Shown piece after piece: positions 9,401-22,302 of a stretch of 45,947 nucleotides of DNA. Under the pieces are notes generated by a model. The model was not told the origin of the DNA. It searched no databases and saw nothing but the letters and a program-made list of their open reading frames with translations. The stretch is from Burkholderiaceae bacterium (GTDB taxonomy: Bacteria > Pseudomonadota > Gammaproteobacteria > Burkholderiales > WYBJ01). Each line of letters begins with the position of its first letter. The first letter of the stretch is position 1. The stretch is taken from NCBI GenBank assembly GCA_011525945.1, contig WYBJ01000195.1, positions 1 to 45,947 on the forward strand, read 5' to 3'. The position numbers and the translations under genes were made by a program.

Positions 9401-10022
9401 CGGCGCGGTCAACCTTGCGGCCCTCGAAGAGCTTGCGGCCGCGCGTGAACGCAAGACCTACCTCGATACCCAGTCGGCCGATCTCGAGCAGGCGCTCGAA
9501 ACCCTGGAGAATGCGATTCGACGCATCGATCGCGAAACGCGCGAGCTGCTCGCCGCCACGTTCGAAGCGGTCAATCGGCACTTTGGCGAGATGTTCCCGT
9601 CGCTGTTCGGCGGCGGCAATGCTAAGCTGGTTCTGACCGGCGACGAGATCCTGGATGCCGGCATCCAGGTGATCGCACAGCCGCCCGGCAAACGCAACAG
9701 CTCGATCCATTTGCTTTCCGGCGGAGAAAAAGCGCTGACGGCGCTCGCGCTCATTTTCTCGATGTTCCAGTTGAATCCCGCGCCGTTCTGCCTGCTGGAC
9801 GAAGTGGATGCACCGCTGGACGATTCGAACACACTGCGCTTCTGCTCGCTGGTGAGGAAGATGTCGGCCGAAACCCAATTCATGTTCATCAGTCACAACA
9901 AGCTCACGATGGAGATCGCCGAGCAGCTCATCGGCGTTACCATGCAGGAGCTGGGAGTATCTCGCGTCGTCGCGGTCGACATCGAAGAGGCTCTGAAGCT
10001 CACCGAGAAACAAGCAGCCTGA
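6495..10022 (+). CDS. smc: Chromosome partition/condensation protein Smc
   Basis: ATPase of the bacterial condensin complex with ScpA/ScpB; it loops and compacts DNA for segregation. The N-terminal head has LKEIKLAGFKSF and Walker A GPNGCGKS at residues 31-38. Two long Glu/Gln/Arg-rich coiled coils flank a hinge around residues 500-650. The C-terminal head carries the signature LLSGGEKALTALA (near 1073) and Walker B CLLDEVDAPLDD (near 1097). I place the start at TTG 6495, giving L/M-R-L-K-E-I-K, where Smc proteins normally begin, and about 1175 residues, the usual length. The frame is open to an ATG at 6411, but those 28 residues are unlike Smc. First gene of an operon with zipA and ligA. Confidence 0.95.
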   Translation: MRLKEIKLAGFKSFVDPTHIPIPGQIVGVVGPNGCGKSNVIDAVRWVLGESSARHLRGETMQDVIFNGAGERKAGHRASVELLFDNSLGKAAGAWSTYGEIAIKRVLEREGASEYYINGTHVRRRDVADLFLGTGVGARAYGIIEQGMISQIIEAKPEELRVFLEEAAGVSKYRERRRETELRIGDTRDNLQRVNDIREELGKQLEKLHAQAEVAARYRSLHDALNNTHQLMWLVRKQEAQAQGARFARELERILVETEAENARLADSQKRSDALRVEFYAANDRVSSAQAEFYQTGAEVARLEQQLQFLRDSRARVQAQLAQVETDLQQCEVRVERSQADCEDWRAQHAQAEQRSQGLAERVAGESQHLPLAEAGFRDAQESVRDARDQLARCEQERQVQATRREHADKVLQQLDNRSDRLEQERIALVAPDNAVMSGLRTDSSALEHALQQLRAALERDEAELPAREQATREAQHSAEATAARITALEARRSALASLQARLARGEHIKAWLEQHGLDGGPRLWQKLRIEQGWEDALEAVLGERLNALAVERMTADQSWWREGPPAKLALFSIEDGAGPQPVGPWQGLRPLLAFVTCLDPAVAAVIPEWLGAVYVAESAEVALELRHQAPAGALLVTREGHVFTRHSVSFHAPDNELHGVLSRQREIDDIGVQVESEQAVLNDRRRSADEREQALSALRNRIASLRFEIDSSQERAHELELEILRLSEQADRTTQRGAQIQAEQAEIGTQRAQEGEQRVAAEAELSRLSAVRANLVQRVQHAETSYGVREQQLAAQRKALQEAEKESQAAQFALRTCAQRIDDLQAALQTLFAAQARLRQQRAELDADRARFDEGPPLADLQSALSVRGEREQTLAQARDAQQGLENELRQVEQERLVVEQRLIPLRDKTNELRLKAQEARLTEEQFERQLVDAGADQEALRSQLEKGARSSRLNADIARLNDEIGALGAVNLAALEELAAARERKTYLDTQSADLEQALETLENAIRRIDRETRELLAATFEAVNRHFGEMFPSLFGGGNAKLVLTGDEILDAGIQVIAQPPGKRNSSIHLLSGGEKALTALALIFSMFQLNPAPFCLLDEVDAPLDDSNTLRFCSLVRKMSAETQFMFISHNKLTMEIAEQLIGVTMQELGVSRVVAVDIEEALKLTEKQAA

Positions 10023-10044
10023 TCCTTTGGCAGGACCCCTCGCC

Positions 10045-13289
<3,245 letters not shown>

Positions 13290-13297
13290 CATGGCGC

Positions 13298-13314
13298 CAC
13301 GACGTGGCGTCGTG
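13298..13314 (+). terminator. Small hairpin after ligA
   Basis: CACGACG and CGTCGTG form a perfect 7-bp stem with a TGG loop, nine bases after the ligA stop. No T-run follows, so it may slow or protect transcript ends rather than act as a classical terminator. Confidence 0.3.
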
Positions 13315-13422
13315 TAGCCGTACGTCTCGGGCAGGGCGCTGCCTGTTGCCCACGGCGATGCGACCGGCAGGGCCCGGCCCGTACACGGCGTAATACGATG
13401 GCGCGGTAGAGGACGCAGATCG

Positions 13423-13968
13423 ATGCTCGACCACGACGAAGCCTGGCAGATCCTGCATTCGGCAGAGCGGCTTGTGAGCGCGAGCGAGATCGACGCGACT
13501 TTGCACCGCCTTGCCCGCGAGATCGCAGCCCGCATTGCAGATCGAACGCCGCTCGTGCTTACGGTCATGGGCGGTGCGGTCGTGTTCAGCGGCCAGTTGC
13601 TGCCGTTGCTGGCGTTTCCGCTGGAGTTCGACTATTTGCACGTGACCCGCTACGGCGACACCACCCGCGGCGGGCACTTGCAGTGGAAGGTTCGACCACG
13701 CGTGCCGGTTCGGAACCGCACCGTGCTCGTGCTGGACGATATCCTGGATGAAGGTATAACGCTGGCCGCGATTCGCGACGGCATGCTGGCCGAGGGTGCG
13801 AAGGAGGTTTATAGCGCCGTCTTCGCCGACAAATCGATCGGCCACAGCAAGCCGATCGCAGCGGACTTCGTCGGCATCACGGTGCCGAACCGCTACGTGT
13901 TCGGCTTCGGCATGGACGTGCACGGCACTTGGCGCAACCTCCCGGAAATCTACGCCCTGCCCGAATGA
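13423..13968 (+). CDS. hpt: Hypoxanthine-guanine phosphoribosyltransferase
   Basis: Purine salvage: condenses hypoxanthine or guanine with PRPP to give IMP or GMP. The PRPP-binding loop VLVLDDILDEGITL is intact (around residue 105). The flexible-loop region and the GGAVVFSGQLL segment precede it, and KSIG plus VPNRYVFGFGMD, the purine-binding C-terminal part, follow. The 181-residue length and the hypoxanthine-type C-terminus are normal for Hpt, including the long-branch proteobacterial versions often annotated hypoxanthine-guanine PRTase. ATG with AGGA ten bases upstream. It lies 133 bases after ligA on the same strand and faces the AtuA-family gene. Confidence 0.9.
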   Translation: MLDHDEAWQILHSAERLVSASEIDATLHRLAREIAARIADRTPLVLTVMGGAVVFSGQLLPLLAFPLEFDYLHVTRYGDTTRGGHLQWKVRPRVPVRNRTVLVLDDILDEGITLAAIRDGMLAEGAKEVYSAVFADKSIGHSKPIAADFVGITVPNRYVFGFGMDVHGTWRNLPEIYALPE

Positions 13969-14021
13969 GAGACCGCTGCGGTCGGTCGAGAGCGCGCGTC
14001 CCCGCTTCGCGCCTCCTGTGA

Positions 14022-15422
14022 TCACAGCATCTCGATGCTTACGGGGAAAAGCGGCTCGAGCGCATCAACCTCCATGACGTGGTAAGCCGTGAACCGATAC
14101 GCCGTCCCGGCGGTGAGTTCGGGTGGTGTGAACGGGAAGGCGAGGTTGCCGCCAGTGGACAAGCGCCCCGGGAAACCGTGGTGAAGCAGATACTGCTTGA
14201 ACACGGTGGTGACAGCCCTGGCTTCCTGCGCGCTCGACGCGATGCACTCCACCAGGATGAAAATCTCGCGCGGAAGAGGTTGCGGCGGCTGCGGATGCTC
14301 ACACACGCCGTCGATGCCGTAGACCCGGTGATATAGACAATAAGGCGCGCGAGCGTCAGGGGGCGCCAGCTCGCGCACCGTCTTCTCGACGCCACCGAGG
14401 ATCGTCTGTATGTTCGCGATGACGCGCGGGTCGGCGCTGCCGGCGAGCAGCGCAGCGCGCTCGCCGACTCGAGTCGCACCCTCGATCTTCACCGACAAGC
14501 GCGCAGCCGGTTCCCAGCGTGCGCCCGATACGCGGGTGCGATGGCCATCGATCGCCTGGTAGCGTGCCCGGTCGACGTGCAGCGCACCCTCCGGCTCGTG
14601 CACGACGTATGGATCGGCCTGTTCATACAGACTGTGTGCAGCCACCGACGTCGGCGTGGCATGCCGCTGCGGGTTCATGCTTTCGAGCGTGAAGCTGTCA
14701 CCTTCCAGCGTCCCGAGCAGGGCATCGCGACCGCCGGGTTCGCAGCACAGCGAGCAGCATTCGATGATCTTTGCCATGTGCATTGCCGGCCCCAAGGCAA
14801 ACCCGAGGGCGGACGGAATCGCGGCGAATACGGCCGTATCGCAGGCACGCCCCGCAATGATGACATCCGCGCCGAGTGCGAGCGCGCGCTCGAAAGCCTC
14901 GGTACCCATCTGTCCGACGAGGTGCGCGGCCCGGTCGACGTCTACCTCGGTAAGTTCGCCGATCGCGCCAATGGGCCGCACCTTGCCGGCTCGAATCGCC
15001 GCCTTCACCACCTCGCGCGGCATATCGGCACGAATCGACGCCAGGCGGAAATGCAGATTCTCGCGTGCCGCGATAGCGCGAACGATCGCGAGCGTCGCAT
15101 CCAGGTGAGGTGCGGCGCCCGCGGTACCCGCCGTGCCGATCAGGAGCGGGATTTCGAGCGCACGCGCCGCGCGCAGCACCTTTGCCAAGTCTGCGCGCGT
15201 CATGCGCTCCGAGGTGGCCATCTCGCCGCTCCCGAGGTACGCCGGTCCGGGATCGATCGATCCCATGTCGGCGCCGATCGCGTGCGGCTTGCGCGCCAGC
15301 CCCGCGTTGAATGCCTCATCCGGTATCCCGTAGCCGAGTTGACCCGATGCAGCCAGGATGCGCAGCGCACCCAGGCTGCCGTCTGCTTGCAGCTCGCGAC
15401 GTAGGCGCTCCAGTGCGCTCAC
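14022..15422 (-). CDS. Acyclic terpene utilisation AtuA family protein (DUF1446)
   Basis: 466-residue member of the AtuA/DUF1446 family, which is found in acyclic terpene (citronellol/geraniol) catabolism and beside many acyl-CoA carboxylase or CoA-transferase operons; the exact reaction is not established. Visible family features are the N-terminal GSIDPGPAYLG region, IAGRACDTAVFAAIP, a Cys-rich ECCSLCCEPGG and the C-terminal NLAFPFTPPEL region. The start is a GTG at 15422 that overlaps the stop of the DUF4387 gene by four bases (GTGA), so the two are translationally coupled. No carboxylase, CoA-transferase or terpene genes are next to it, so the substrate here is unknown. Family call secure, function open. 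Confidence 0.85.
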   Translation of the reverse strand: MSALERLRRELQADGSLGALRILAASGQLGYGIPDEAFNAGLARKPHAIGADMGSIDPGPAYLGSGEMATSERMTRADLAKVLRAARALEIPLLIGTAGTAGAAPHLDATLAIVRAIAARENLHFRLASIRADMPREVVKAAIRAGKVRPIGAIGELTEVDVDRAAHLVGQMGTEAFERALALGADVIIAGRACDTAVFAAIPSALGFALGPAMHMAKIIECCSLCCEPGGRDALLGTLEGDSFTLESMNPQRHATPTSVAAHSLYEQADPYVVHEPEGALHVDRARYQAIDGHRTRVSGARWEPAARLSVKIEGATRVGERAALLAGSADPRVIANIQTILGGVEKTVRELAPPDARAPYCLYHRVYGIDGVCEHPQPPQPLPREIFILVECIASSAQEARAVTTVFKQYLLHHGFPGRLSTGGNLAFPFTPPELTAGTAYRFTAYHVMEVDALEPLFPVSIEML

Positions 15423-15721
15423 AGTTCGAGCCCCAACAACAGGACATGCTGCTGCGCGCCGTACACGTCGCGATCGCCGGGGTCACCGGCGATCACCCGG
15501 CGATCGAGGGAAATCTTGAGTGCGAGTGCCGGCGGGTAGGGCATCACGTGCACGCACCGGACTGGAACGCGGTAAAGCGCGGCAATAGCATCGGCGCGCA
15601 GAGCCGGCGCGGCGCAGGCGCGCGCATAATCTTCTGCGTCGTTGAACAGCAGGTCGAGCGTGAGAGTGGTCGGCCCTGCATTCTTGCTGCGGATCACCCG
15701 GGCGACTTCGGTGAGTTTCAT
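15419..15721 (-). CDS. DUF4387 family protein, AtuA partner
   Basis: About 100 residues starting M-K-L-T-E-V-A-R-V-I-R-S-K-N-A-G-P, the signature opening of DUF4387 proteins. These are nearly always encoded beside AtuA/DUF1446 genes. Later conserved pieces are LDLLFND and the C-terminal HVMPYPPALALKISL with RRVIAGDPGDRDVYGAQQH. I chose ATG 15721; AAGGAG lies 13 bases upstream, a long spacing, and ATG 15733 sits too close to it. The frame is open upstream but not family-like there. Here the small gene precedes its partner, with a four-base overlap. Biochemical role unknown; probably a subunit or cofactor of the AtuA-type protein (inference). Confidence 0.82.
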   Translation of the reverse strand: MKLTEVARVIRSKNAGPTTLTLDLLFNDAEDYARACAAPALRADAIAALYRVPVRCVHVMPYPPALALKISLDRRVIAGDPGDRDVYGAQQHVLLLGLEL

Positions 15722-16156
15722 CGCGGCACGCATTCTCCTTGGCAGGGTTTGATTCTCGCGTTTCGGGCCGCATCTCGCCAGCGCGCTATCCTGCCACCGC
15801 CCCTTCCCGTAACAGGGCGCTTCGCAGGCAACATCGGTCGCCCCGATCAGGCACGACCCGTGCGCGAGGCAACCGTGATCCGTGGCGCCGGTGTGCACAG
15901 TTCGGCAGAGCGTACAAGGGGGATGCCGGCATCGAATACGGGACGTCTGCGCGCAAGGAGCACACGCCTCATTGACTGAATTCCAGATTTACACGCGGCC
16001 TCGGCACGAGGCCGCCACAATGCATCTTATACACATCAAAAATACGCAATAACATCTTGAAATGACGTGTGAATCCCGGCACAGAAATTGCCTGCGCATG
16101 GGTGTAAAATGCCGCACCACCCGACGCAACAAAATCCCCGCATTCGGAGAAGCTTC
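15722..16156. other. Intergenic region between the AtuA pair and pckG
   Basis: 435 bases with no credible gene. The left part is GC-rich and only extends the DUF4387 frame. The right part (16016-16075) is unusually AT-rich for this window and probably carries the pckG control region. A TAAAAT at 16105-16110 could be a -10, but no fitting -35 is visible. A strong hairpin at 15995-16015 is listed separately. Confidence 0.6.
15995..16015. terminator. Perfect 9-bp stem-loop upstream of pckG
   Basis: GCGGCCTCG, loop GCA, CGAGGCCGC. It lies 142 bases before the pckG start and at the boundary between GC-rich and AT-rich DNA. No T-run follows on either strand. It could terminate stray transcription into pckG or be a regulatory stem. 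Confidence 0.4.
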
Positions 16157-17995
<1,839 letters not shown>

Positions 17996-18012
17996 CGCTG
18001 AGCCCGGAACGA

Positions 18013-18050
18013 TCGGGTAGGAGGCGGGGTCACCCCCGCCTCCTACCCGA
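18013..18050. terminator. Strong bidirectional hairpin between pckG and the receptor gene
   Basis: Arms 18013-18029 and 18034-18050 form a perfect 17-bp stem with a TCAC loop. It sits 17 bases after the pckG stop and 41 bases after the stop of the convergent receptor gene. There is no T-run, but stem length and location fit a shared terminator. Confidence 0.65.
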
Positions 18051-18091
18051 TGCGCCGTGCAGATGTACGACGCGCAATCGTGCTGGCGACG

Positions 18092-18946
18092 CTATTCCGG
18101 GTACGAGGCGATGCCGTACATGATGAGCAGCGCCTGCGTCGGCTGTGCATCGCGGCCGAAGGCGGCCCGGAAGATGTCGGCAATGACTGTACTGCTGTAG
18201 ATCTCGGACAGCGCGCGGTTCACCGCGAGCCGCATTGCCGCATCGTCATGCGGCAATGCGATGGCATATGGCTCGAAACCGAGATCCTCGTCCATGACGC
18301 CGTACTGAGACGGGTCTTTCACCTTGCGTGCCAGTCCGTGCAGCAGAACCTTGTCGCCGGCGAAAGCGTCGATCGAGCCGGCTTCCAGGGCAGCGACCGC
18401 CTCCTCCCGATTCTTCACCGTCACGACAGTCGCCTTTACGGCCTGGCGCGTCATGGCCGTTTCGAGCGCCCTCTGGTTGGTGGTCCCCGCAATTACTGCA
18501 ATCCTCTTTCCCGCCATGGCGGCAAAATTCGATGCGCTATTCGACCGGCGCACGAGCAGGCCGGTCGTATCGACGAAGATGGGGCTGGAGAAGTCGACCT
18601 GCGCCATGCGCGAAAGCGTCGCTGTGGTCGACCCGCATTCCATGTCGATCTGGCGCTTCTGTACCAACTCCAGACGGTTCTGCGAGGTTGTCGCGACCCA
18701 CTTGATGGCGAGCGGCTGAATCTTGACCTGGCGCCCGATGCTCGCAGCCACTCGTTTGCAGAGGTCGACACTGTAACCGGCCGGCTGCTTGGTCTGATCG
18801 ACATACGAAAACGGTAACGCATCGGTGCGATATCCGATGGTGATCGTCTTGTTGTTGCGTATCCGTTCCAGGGCAGGGCTCGCGCTCTGCGCCCATACGA
18901 CAGAGGATGCGAGAAATATCGCCAGTGCTGCGGTGAGTCGAATCAT
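18092..18946 (-). CDS. Amino-acid ABC transporter periplasmic binding protein (SBP family 3)
   Basis: Probably captures an amino acid (glutamate/aspartate-like) for an ABC importer. The 284-residue protein has a clean signal peptide (LTAALAIFLASSVVWAQ, cleavage after A-Q-type region near residue 20). The mature N-terminus matches the family: ALERIRNNKTITIGYR, then PFSYVD and GYSVDLCKRVA. Later come DMECGSTTATLSR and VDFSSPIF, characteristic of the GltI group. ATG start with GGAGG six bases upstream. Permease and ATPase genes are absent nearby, so it is an orphan receptor here. Ligand class is inferred from family resemblance only. Confidence 0.87.
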   Translation of the reverse strand: MIRLTAALAIFLASSVVWAQSASPALERIRNNKTITIGYRTDALPFSYVDQTKQPAGYSVDLCKRVAASIGRQVKIQPLAIKWVATTSQNRLELVQKRQIDMECGSTTATLSRMAQVDFSSPIFVDTTGLLVRRSNSASNFAAMAGKRIAVIAGTTNQRALETAMTRQAVKATVVTVKNREEAVAALEAGSIDAFAGDKVLLHGLARKVKDPSQYGVMDEDLGFEPYAIALPHDDAAMRLAVNRALSEIYSSTVIADIFRAAFGRDAQPTQALLIMYGIASYPE

Positions 18947-18973
18947 TTATAGCCTCCGATTGACGAATGCGCG

Positions 18974-19002
18974 AGCATAGTGGCTCGCGATGCAGACGGC
19001 AA
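18974..19002 (-). promoter_or_regulatory. Candidate promoter for the SBP gene
   Basis: On the minus strand TTGCCG (18997-19002) and TATGCT (18974-18979) are 17 bases apart, each matching sigma-70 consensus at four of six positions. They end 28 bases before the ATG. Confidence 0.33.
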
Positions 19003-19114
19003 CGGTCATGAGCGGGCTTGGAACGCAGTCGTTTGTGCTCGGCCGCGCAAACAACGCTTGGTCGTGACGGCGGCGCATGCTAGCCTGCGCCGATCCGACC
19101 GCGAAGGGCATGCG

Positions 19115-20014
19115 ATGAAACCACTTGACCGACTAACGTATTCGCCGATCATCGAACGGCCTGTGCTGAGTTTGCCCGGCAATGCGCGGGTGGCGGTTTG
19201 GGTCATCGTCAACGTCGAGGTGTGGGACATCGGTCGACTGATGCCGCGGCAGGTACTGCCGCCTCCGACTGGTCTCACGCAACAGCCCGACGTGCCGCAC
19301 TGGTCGTGGCACGAATATGGCATGCGTGTCGGATTCTGGCGCGTGAAGGCCGCGCTCGATCGGCTCGGCATCGTGCCTTCGCTCACCTGCAATGCGCGCG
19401 TGTGCGAGGTTTACCCGCAGGTGGCCGCAGCTGCGCGCGACGGCAACTGGGAGTTCATGGGGCACAGCTACGACCAGCGCCCGATCCATTCCGAGCCCGA
19501 TCAACGGGCCATGATCGGCCGCTCGCTCGATATCCTGGAGCGCTTCACCGGCAAGCGCCCGGTCGGATGGCTGAGCCCTGGTCTCACCGAGACCCTCTAC
19601 ACACCGGAGTATCTCGCCGAAGCCGGGGTGCGCTACATCGCCGACTGGGTGATTGACGACGAGCCGGTCTGGATCGACACGGAGCACGGCGCCTTGGCGG
19701 CCATGCCATACACGGTCGAGTTGAACGACATCGCCATGATGCCGGTGCAGCACCACGCCGCGAGCGAGTTCGTGAGTCGTTGCACGGATCAATTCGAGCG
19801 GCTGTACGAAGAGGGCAGGCAGCGGCCCAAGATCATGGCAATTGCGGTGCATCCGTATATCTCGGGCGTTCCGCATCGCATCCGCTATTTCGAGCAGGTT
19901 CTCGAAATGCTCCGCAGCAAGCCCGGCGTCGTTTTCTGGACCGGCGAGCGTATTCTCAACTGGTTCGAGCGCACGCTGCCGCGCCCAAAGGCCGCATCAC
20001 GCGCGCGGTCTTGA
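19115..20014 (+). CDS. Polysaccharide deacetylase family protein (PuuE/allantoinase-like)
   Basis: NodB-fold hydrolase of about 299 residues. The motifs are not those of classical chitin deacetylases but of the PuuE group, which acts on cyclic amides and imides: VWVIVNVEVWDIG at the first motif, EFMGHSYDQRPIH at the His motif, GWLSPGLTET, and AVHPYISGVPHRI near the end. A cytosolic amidohydrolase on a ring compound is therefore likelier than a wall enzyme. I chose ATG 19115 (GAAGG about eleven bases upstream, family-like M-K-P-L-D-R-L-T-Y-S). The frame upstream is not conserved. The hydantoinase-type wreck six kb away hints at past cyclic-amide catabolism in the region (inference). Confidence 0.85.
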   Translation: MKPLDRLTYSPIIERPVLSLPGNARVAVWVIVNVEVWDIGRLMPRQVLPPPTGLTQQPDVPHWSWHEYGMRVGFWRVKAALDRLGIVPSLTCNARVCEVYPQVAAAARDGNWEFMGHSYDQRPIHSEPDQRAMIGRSLDILERFTGKRPVGWLSPGLTETLYTPEYLAEAGVRYIADWVIDDEPVWIDTEHGALAAMPYTVELNDIAMMPVQHHAASEFVSRCTDQFERLYEEGRQRPKIMAIAVHPYISGVPHRIRYFEQVLEMLRSKPGVVFWTGERILNWFERTLPRPKAASRARS

Positions 20015-20028
20015 TCCGCTTCGGCGGA
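20015..20028. terminator. UUCG tetraloop hairpin between convergent genes
   Basis: TCCGC, TTCG, GCGGA: a short stem closed as C(UUCG)G, one of the most stable RNA tetraloops, placed directly after the deacetylase stop and 18 bases from the convergent dehydrogenase stop. Confidence 0.35.
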
Positions 20029-20045
20029 AACCGTCGATCCCGGAC

Positions 20046-21035
20046 TCAGAGGCGCGCGCGATTGCGTCCCTTGACAGCCCGGTTGACCACATTGACCGGC
20101 CACTCGCCGCGCAGCACTCGCCGCACCTCGTTCGGCGCGCCCGCCTGCAGGCCCTTCATCGCCTGCTCGCTGTACCAGGCGACGTGGGGGTTCACGATCA
20201 CGTTGTCGCGACCGCGCAGCGGGTGCGGATCGGGTAACGGCTCGGGATCGGTCGTGTCCAGCGCGCAGCCTGCTATCGTGCGTGCGTCGAGCGCGCGAAC
20301 GAGCGCCGCGGTGTCCACGATCGGCCCGCGCGCGCAGTTGATGAGAAACGCGCTCGGCCGCATGCACGCGAACAACTCGTCGTTGAACATCGCGCGCGTC
20401 TGCGCCGTGAGCGGCGGATGCAGCGAGACAATGTCGGCCTGCGCGAGCATTGCCTTCAGCTCGCTCGGCGAGCCCGGAATTCCAGCGGGCACTTCGCCTA
20501 CGAATGGATCGTGGTAGAGCACCCGCATGCCGAACGCATCCGCCCGCAACGCCACCTGGCGTGCGATATTGCCGAAGCCGACAAGTCCGAGCGTGCCGCC
20601 GGCGAGACGGAAAAGCGGCTTCCCTGGCGGTACTTCCCAACGTCCGTCGCGCACCAATCGATCGTAGAACACGACCTTGCGCGCGCAGGCCAGCACCATC
20701 GCCATGGCATGCTCGGCCACTTCCTCGATGCAGTAAGTGGGATTGTTGGTGACGATGATGCCGGCCGCGGTGGCGGCTTCCAGATCGATCGTGTCGACAC
20801 CGATGCCATAGCGGGCGATCAGCTTGCATCGCGGCATCTGCGCCATCACCTCGGCCGTGATCGGACCGGCGTAGGTATTGAGCAGCGCGTCGCAGTTGGC
20901 AGCTTGCGCGATGAACTCATCCGGCCTCTTGGATTGCAGGGCGGTGAGCTCGGCAAGCTCGTCCAGGATCTCGTGTTCGACCGCAAGTGAGTCCCACACG
21001 TAGTCGGTTATCACAACCTTCGCTTTGGCAACCAT
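20046..21035 (-). CDS. D-isomer 2-hydroxyacid dehydrogenase, CtBP-like
   Basis: NAD(H)-dependent oxidoreductase of 329 residues in the D-2-hydroxyacid dehydrogenase family. The N-terminal substrate domain ends in ARYGIGVDTIDL. The Rossmann motif is GLVGFGNIARQVA, the catalytic Arg is in INCARGPIVD, the Glu in DTTDPEPLP, and the His in VNPHVAWYSEQA. The last motif (H-V-A-W-Y-S) and YAGPIT are features of the group annotated C-terminal binding protein-like. GGAGG lies seven bases upstream of ATG 21035. It is downstream of, but only about 52 percent similar-looking to, the next dehydrogenase, so the pair is not a simple recent duplication (visual judgement). Substrate unknown. Confidence 0.88.
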   Translation of the reverse strand: MVAKAKVVITDYVWDSLAVEHEILDELAELTALQSKRPDEFIAQAANCDALLNTYAGPITAEVMAQMPRCKLIARYGIGVDTIDLEAATAAGIIVTNNPTYCIEEVAEHAMAMVLACARKVVFYDRLVRDGRWEVPPGKPLFRLAGGTLGLVGFGNIARQVALRADAFGMRVLYHDPFVGEVPAGIPGSPSELKAMLAQADIVSLHPPLTAQTRAMFNDELFACMRPSAFLINCARGPIVDTAALVRALDARTIAGCALDTTDPEPLPDPHPLRGRDNVIVNPHVAWYSEQAMKGLQAGAPNEVRRVLRGEWPVNVVNRAVKGRNRARL

Positions 21036-21187
21036 GTTACCGCCTCCGAACGCTCATCGAATGAAGAACGCCAAGCCCCTCGGCGACCTGGCCGCATGCG
21101 CGTTTGCGCTCGCTTTCCCGGCAAGCAGGCCTGCGCTCTCCCGGGAAGCGCACGGTGACCGGCTCTCGTGCCGCATGCCGCGGACCG

Positions 21188-22174
21188 TCATGTTGAGTGG
21201 TAGATGCCGGCGTTCCAGCAATTCGGCGGACGCCGTCCCGCCGCGACGGCGGCCACATTGTCGACCACCACGTCGGCCATGGCCGCACGCAGGCGCACCG
21301 TGGCGCTTCCCATATGCGCCGTCACCACGACATTGGCAAGCGCGAGCAGGCGCGGATCGATGTCCGGCTCGGTTTCGAACACGTCAAGACCGGCACCCGC
21401 GATTCTTCCGCTCTCCAAGGCAGCGATCAGTGCTTCCTCGTCGACCACCGGGCCGCGTGACGCATTGACGAGGAACGCGTGAGGTTGCATCAGTGAAAGT
21501 GCGCGTGCGTCGATCAAGTGATGTGTCTGGTCGGTAAGCGCGACATGCAGCGAGACGTAGTCGGAGCGGCGCAGCACATCGTCGAAGCCTGTCCAGGTGA
21601 GATTCAGCTCGCGTTCCTGCTCGGGTGAGAGGCGCCTGGGATCGTAATAGAGCACCTGCATCTTGAACCCGAGCGCACGCCGTGCCATCTCCTTGCCGAC
21701 ACCGCCCGCACCCAGGATGCCGAGCGTGCGCCCGGAGACATCCGCGCCCGCGAAATACAGCGATTGCGCACCGGGAATGATGCCCTGGCGCGCCTTGCGA
21801 TCCGATTCCGAGACCCGCCGAGCGACCGTCATCAGCAGCGCCCAGGCGAGATCTGCAGTCGAGTCGTCGAGCAACGCGGACGGGATGGTGGTCACGGGAA
21901 TGCGGTGCGCGCTGGCTGCCGCGACGTCGATGTTGGCGGGCGTGATGGTCATCGATGCGATCGCGTGTAGCCTCGGGTTGGCATTGATCACCGCGGCCGT
22001 GATTCGATCGTGCAGGAGGCAAACCAGGATGTCGCAGCGCCCGACTGCGGCGATCAGCTCTTGCTCGGTCGGAATGTGTAGCGCATCGGGGTTAAGAGCG
22101 ACCTCGCCCAGGGTGCGGAGGCGCTCTATCGCAGCAGGCGCGATCGGCTGGGTGAGGTAGATTCTCGGACGCAT
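21188..22174 (-). CDS. D-glycerate dehydrogenase / glyoxylate reductase-like
   Basis: 328-residue D-2-hydroxyacid dehydrogenase. MRPRIYLTQPIAP opens like hydroxypyruvate/glyoxylate reductases. GILGAGGVGKEMARRA is the NAD loop, VNASRGPVVDEEAL has the substrate Arg, DVFETEPDIDP the Glu, and VVTAHMGSATVRLRAAM the catalytic His. I chose ATG 22174 (GAGG four to five bases upstream). Likely reduces glyoxylate or hydroxypyruvate, or works in reverse on a D-2-hydroxy acid. It lies in a loose minus-strand series with the PEP-synthase-like gene 128 bases upstream and the CtBP-like dehydrogenase 152 bases downstream. Confidence 0.88.
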   Translation of the reverse strand: MRPRIYLTQPIAPAAIERLRTLGEVALNPDALHIPTEQELIAAVGRCDILVCLLHDRITAAVINANPRLHAIASMTITPANIDVAAASAHRIPVTTIPSALLDDSTADLAWALLMTVARRVSESDRKARQGIIPGAQSLYFAGADVSGRTLGILGAGGVGKEMARRALGFKMQVLYYDPRRLSPEQERELNLTWTGFDDVLRRSDYVSLHVALTDQTHHLIDARALSLMQPHAFLVNASRGPVVDEEALIAALESGRIAGAGLDVFETEPDIDPRLLALANVVVTAHMGSATVRLRAAMADVVVDNVAAVAAGRRPPNCWNAGIYHST

Positions 22175-22302
22175 GCTCCCTCTACGCAATGATGCTTCGC
22201 AGCCGGGTCGCGCAGATGCGCAAAGCTGCGTGGATTCTAGCGCCAATCATTCGCCGCGAGTTGCGCGACCGCTCGCAACGATGCGCCGCCGCACGGGCAG
22301 AC

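Noticed and set aside
13291-13317. Eight-codon frame M-A-P-R-R-G-V-V after ligA
   Set aside because: Coincides with a hairpin and has no ribosome-binding site; best seen as noncoding.
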